The notes below the pieces were generated by a model. That model made no database searches. It had not been told where the DNA came from and worked only from the letters and a program-made list of their open reading frames with translations. From Emydura subglobosa (Eukaryota > Chordata > Testudines > Chelidae): 64,000 nucleotides of DNA. The position numbers were made by a program, and so were the translations under genes. Of this stretch, positions 62,321-64,000 are shown piece by piece. Numbering within the stretch: position 1 is the first letter of the stretch; every line of letters starts with the position of its first letter. The stretch covers positions 28,500,540-28,564,539 of the forward strand of contig ML679959.1 of NCBI GenBank assembly GCA_007922225.1, given 5' to 3'.

Positions 62321-63213
62321 CTGTACTTAGCTTCAATTCCAAAACAAAAAGTAATTTCAAACCACGAAACCGGAATTTTTCATTTTGAAAGTGTCAAAAC
62401 AAAACGTTTAGACCATTTCAAATATTTTTGCCCCCCCCCCCAAAATCGGCTGAAACCAGCCTTTTCCCGCGTAGTTTCAGTTTAAATGCAGCCGCGTTTT
62501 CCAACTGGCTCTGGAGCTAAGACCTAAATAGTGATTTCCCTGTGGATCAAGAGGTCAGGTCCTGTGTTTTTGAGACAGGATAATGAGTTCTATCCCTGCA
62601 ACCATTCCAAACAGACACGGGCTCAGCACGGCGATAGCTAGGAAGACGGGGACCACAGTTTGTTCTCGCAGAACAGTTTATGAACGCAGTGCACCACTGC
62701 CCTGCACCTGCTTTTAGTATTTACTGTGGGCATAACATAGTCCCATTCTGAGCCGGCAGGATGTTTTTCACCCAGTCTGCACAGGTGTGCATGACCAGCT
62801 ACGGTGAGAAGCAACACTGAACTAGGCTCTGTATCTTCCGAGTACTTAAAGGTTAACGTCCATGGGCTTCTTTGGGATTTGCAGGGCAGGAATGGATTAC
62901 TCCTCCCAGCAGTCAGGGAGACAAGAGGAAACACAATCCCATTGCCATGGCAACGGACAGCTGTCTTTTTTAAAACACAAGGGGAAAGGAATTTGTTCTT
63001 TTCTCCCCCTTTCTATCCAAAAATGTGAACAATTCATAATGGCAACCAAGGCCTATGTGCTACGTATATCTTAGCCAAGAATGGCTACTAGCCCAATGGC
63101 TAGAAATGGAGCTGTGCCGGTTTATTTGCTCCATTACAGCAGCTCTGGATCTAGCCCTGTAACTCTGGATATAGTAAAGCCGCATTTTTCTTTTGGAACT
63201 GCTTCTAAGTTCA

Positions 63214-63285
63214 GGGTGAAATCCTGGCCCCGCTGAAATCTGTGGCAAAACTCCTGTTGACTTGAGAAGGGCCAGGATTTCACCC
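63214..63285. repeat. Perfect 17-bp-arm hairpin element
   Basis: GGGTGAAATCCTGGCCC (63214-63230) and GGGCCAGGATTTCACCC (63269-63285) are exact inverse complements around a 38-nt centre containing GCAAAACTCCTGTTGACTT. It is a short palindromic MITE-like repeat. Confidence 0.9.
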
Positions 63286-64000
63286 ATGGAGTTTAATTTT
63301 ATATCCAGTTCTCCATTTTCCAGCCCCTCCCTTCGCTCCTTGAATGAAAGTAGAGAGAAGGGGTCCCTACTCTGCTGTCTGGGGCAGATTTAGCAGAGCA
63401 GCTCCAGGGAGCAGAGAGGCAGGATTCGAGTTGTTAGCGAAGTGGTTTTCCACTCCCAGCCTCTTCCCCCCTAGGGAGACGGAGTGGCAGCAGCAGATGC
63501 AGGGGCGGGAACTGATGGAGCCATCCTGGACCTGCTGAGTGTGCAGAGAGGAGAATGGCACGGAGGGTTGCGGGCTGAGCACACGCTCCTGAAAAGTCAC
63601 ACCAAGAGTTGTAGGAGTGGAAGAGACTTTATCAGTCAAGACAGGGTCTCCACTAGGACCCAGCTCTTTTCCTCACTTGCAGTGATGGCCCCTGTGATCC
63701 CCACACCTTAAGGACTGTCTGAAGTCCTCCAGCTGGTGATGAAGTGCTAGAAACAGCCTCCCCATCCACTGCAATTATTCAGAGGAGGCGCAAAAGTTGT
63801 CTGTTCGGCCAATGGTCTGTTAATATCATTGCCTGATCATTCAGCCTGATCCTGCTCTCACAACATGGGCCAAGAAAGAATCTTAACATTCTACAAATAA
63901 AAGTAAATGAAACCAAGGAAATCAGGCTGAACGGGGCTTTGGCGCAGTGCCCGCCCTGTGTTTCATCTGCCGGGGTCTCTGAAAGCTCTGATCCTACAGC

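Larger units (their letters stand above)
32288..64000 (-). other. P3H2: P3H2 intron 1 (partial), no exon found
   Basis: The minus strand above 32287 was read for a first exon, which should hold a signal peptide, CXXXC motifs and a donor after a PYNYLQRAY-like end. None was seen, so intron 1 is at least 31.7 kb. Named repeats are listed separately. Stretches where I see nothing recognisable include 39.3-40.8, 42.3-42.9, 45.4-46.9, 50.0-53.0, 55.0-56.6 and 57.0-57.9 kb. Confidence 0.75.

Noticed and set aside
1..64000. CRISPR array, bacterial operons, phage or toxin systems
   Set aside because: There are no regularly spaced direct repeats, no dense prokaryotic-style gene packing and no ribosome-binding-site pattern. 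Intron-exon structure, SINEs and LINEs show a vertebrate nuclear genome.

Overview
This is vertebrate nuclear DNA. It has a multi-exon gene with GT-AG introns, MIR/CORE-type SINEs, many CR1 LINE fragments, L2 remnants, Penelope-like termini and several families of short palindromic DNA transposons. Together these suggest a non-avian sauropsid, most likely a turtle. That is recognition from repeat families only; no database search was possible.

The one protein-coding gene I can support is P3H2 (prolyl 3-hydroxylase 2, formerly LEPREL1), on the minus strand. Fourteen coding exons lie between 32287 (exon 2) and 7958 (stop codon of exon 15). They total 1641 nt, or 546 codons plus a TGA stop. All exon lengths, splice phases and GT-AG borders are mutually consistent with no frameshift or internal stop. 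Visible features are the end of the TPR-like helical N-terminal half with two CXXXC motifs, the Fe(II)/2-oxoglutarate dioxygenase domain with its HxD...H...R residues, two N-glycosylation sequons, and a C-terminal KDEL for ER retention. Exon 1 (signal peptide, first CXXXC motifs, about 160 residues) is not in the window, so it should lie beyond 64000.

Layout: 1-7957 is the 3' flank of P3H2, probably including its 3' UTR. It holds an L2 fragment, a CR1 fragment and GT/GA microsatellites. 7958-32287 is the exon-bearing gene body (24.3 kb). 32288-64000 is part of intron 1. It holds no exon I can find but is rich in repeats: two copies of a ~0.5 kb inverted-terminal-repeat element, two copies of a palindromic MITE, an inverted pair of Penelope-like termini with degenerate hammerhead-ribozyme-like cores, and a young-looking CR1 with an intact 258-codon reading frame.

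Nothing here looks like a new multi-gene system. The points most worth checking are the hammerhead-like inverted pair (37.8-38.0 kb), the paired mobile-element copies, the 11-nt-spaced tandem splice acceptor at exon 8, and the orientation bias of CR1 copies against the P3H2 transcript.
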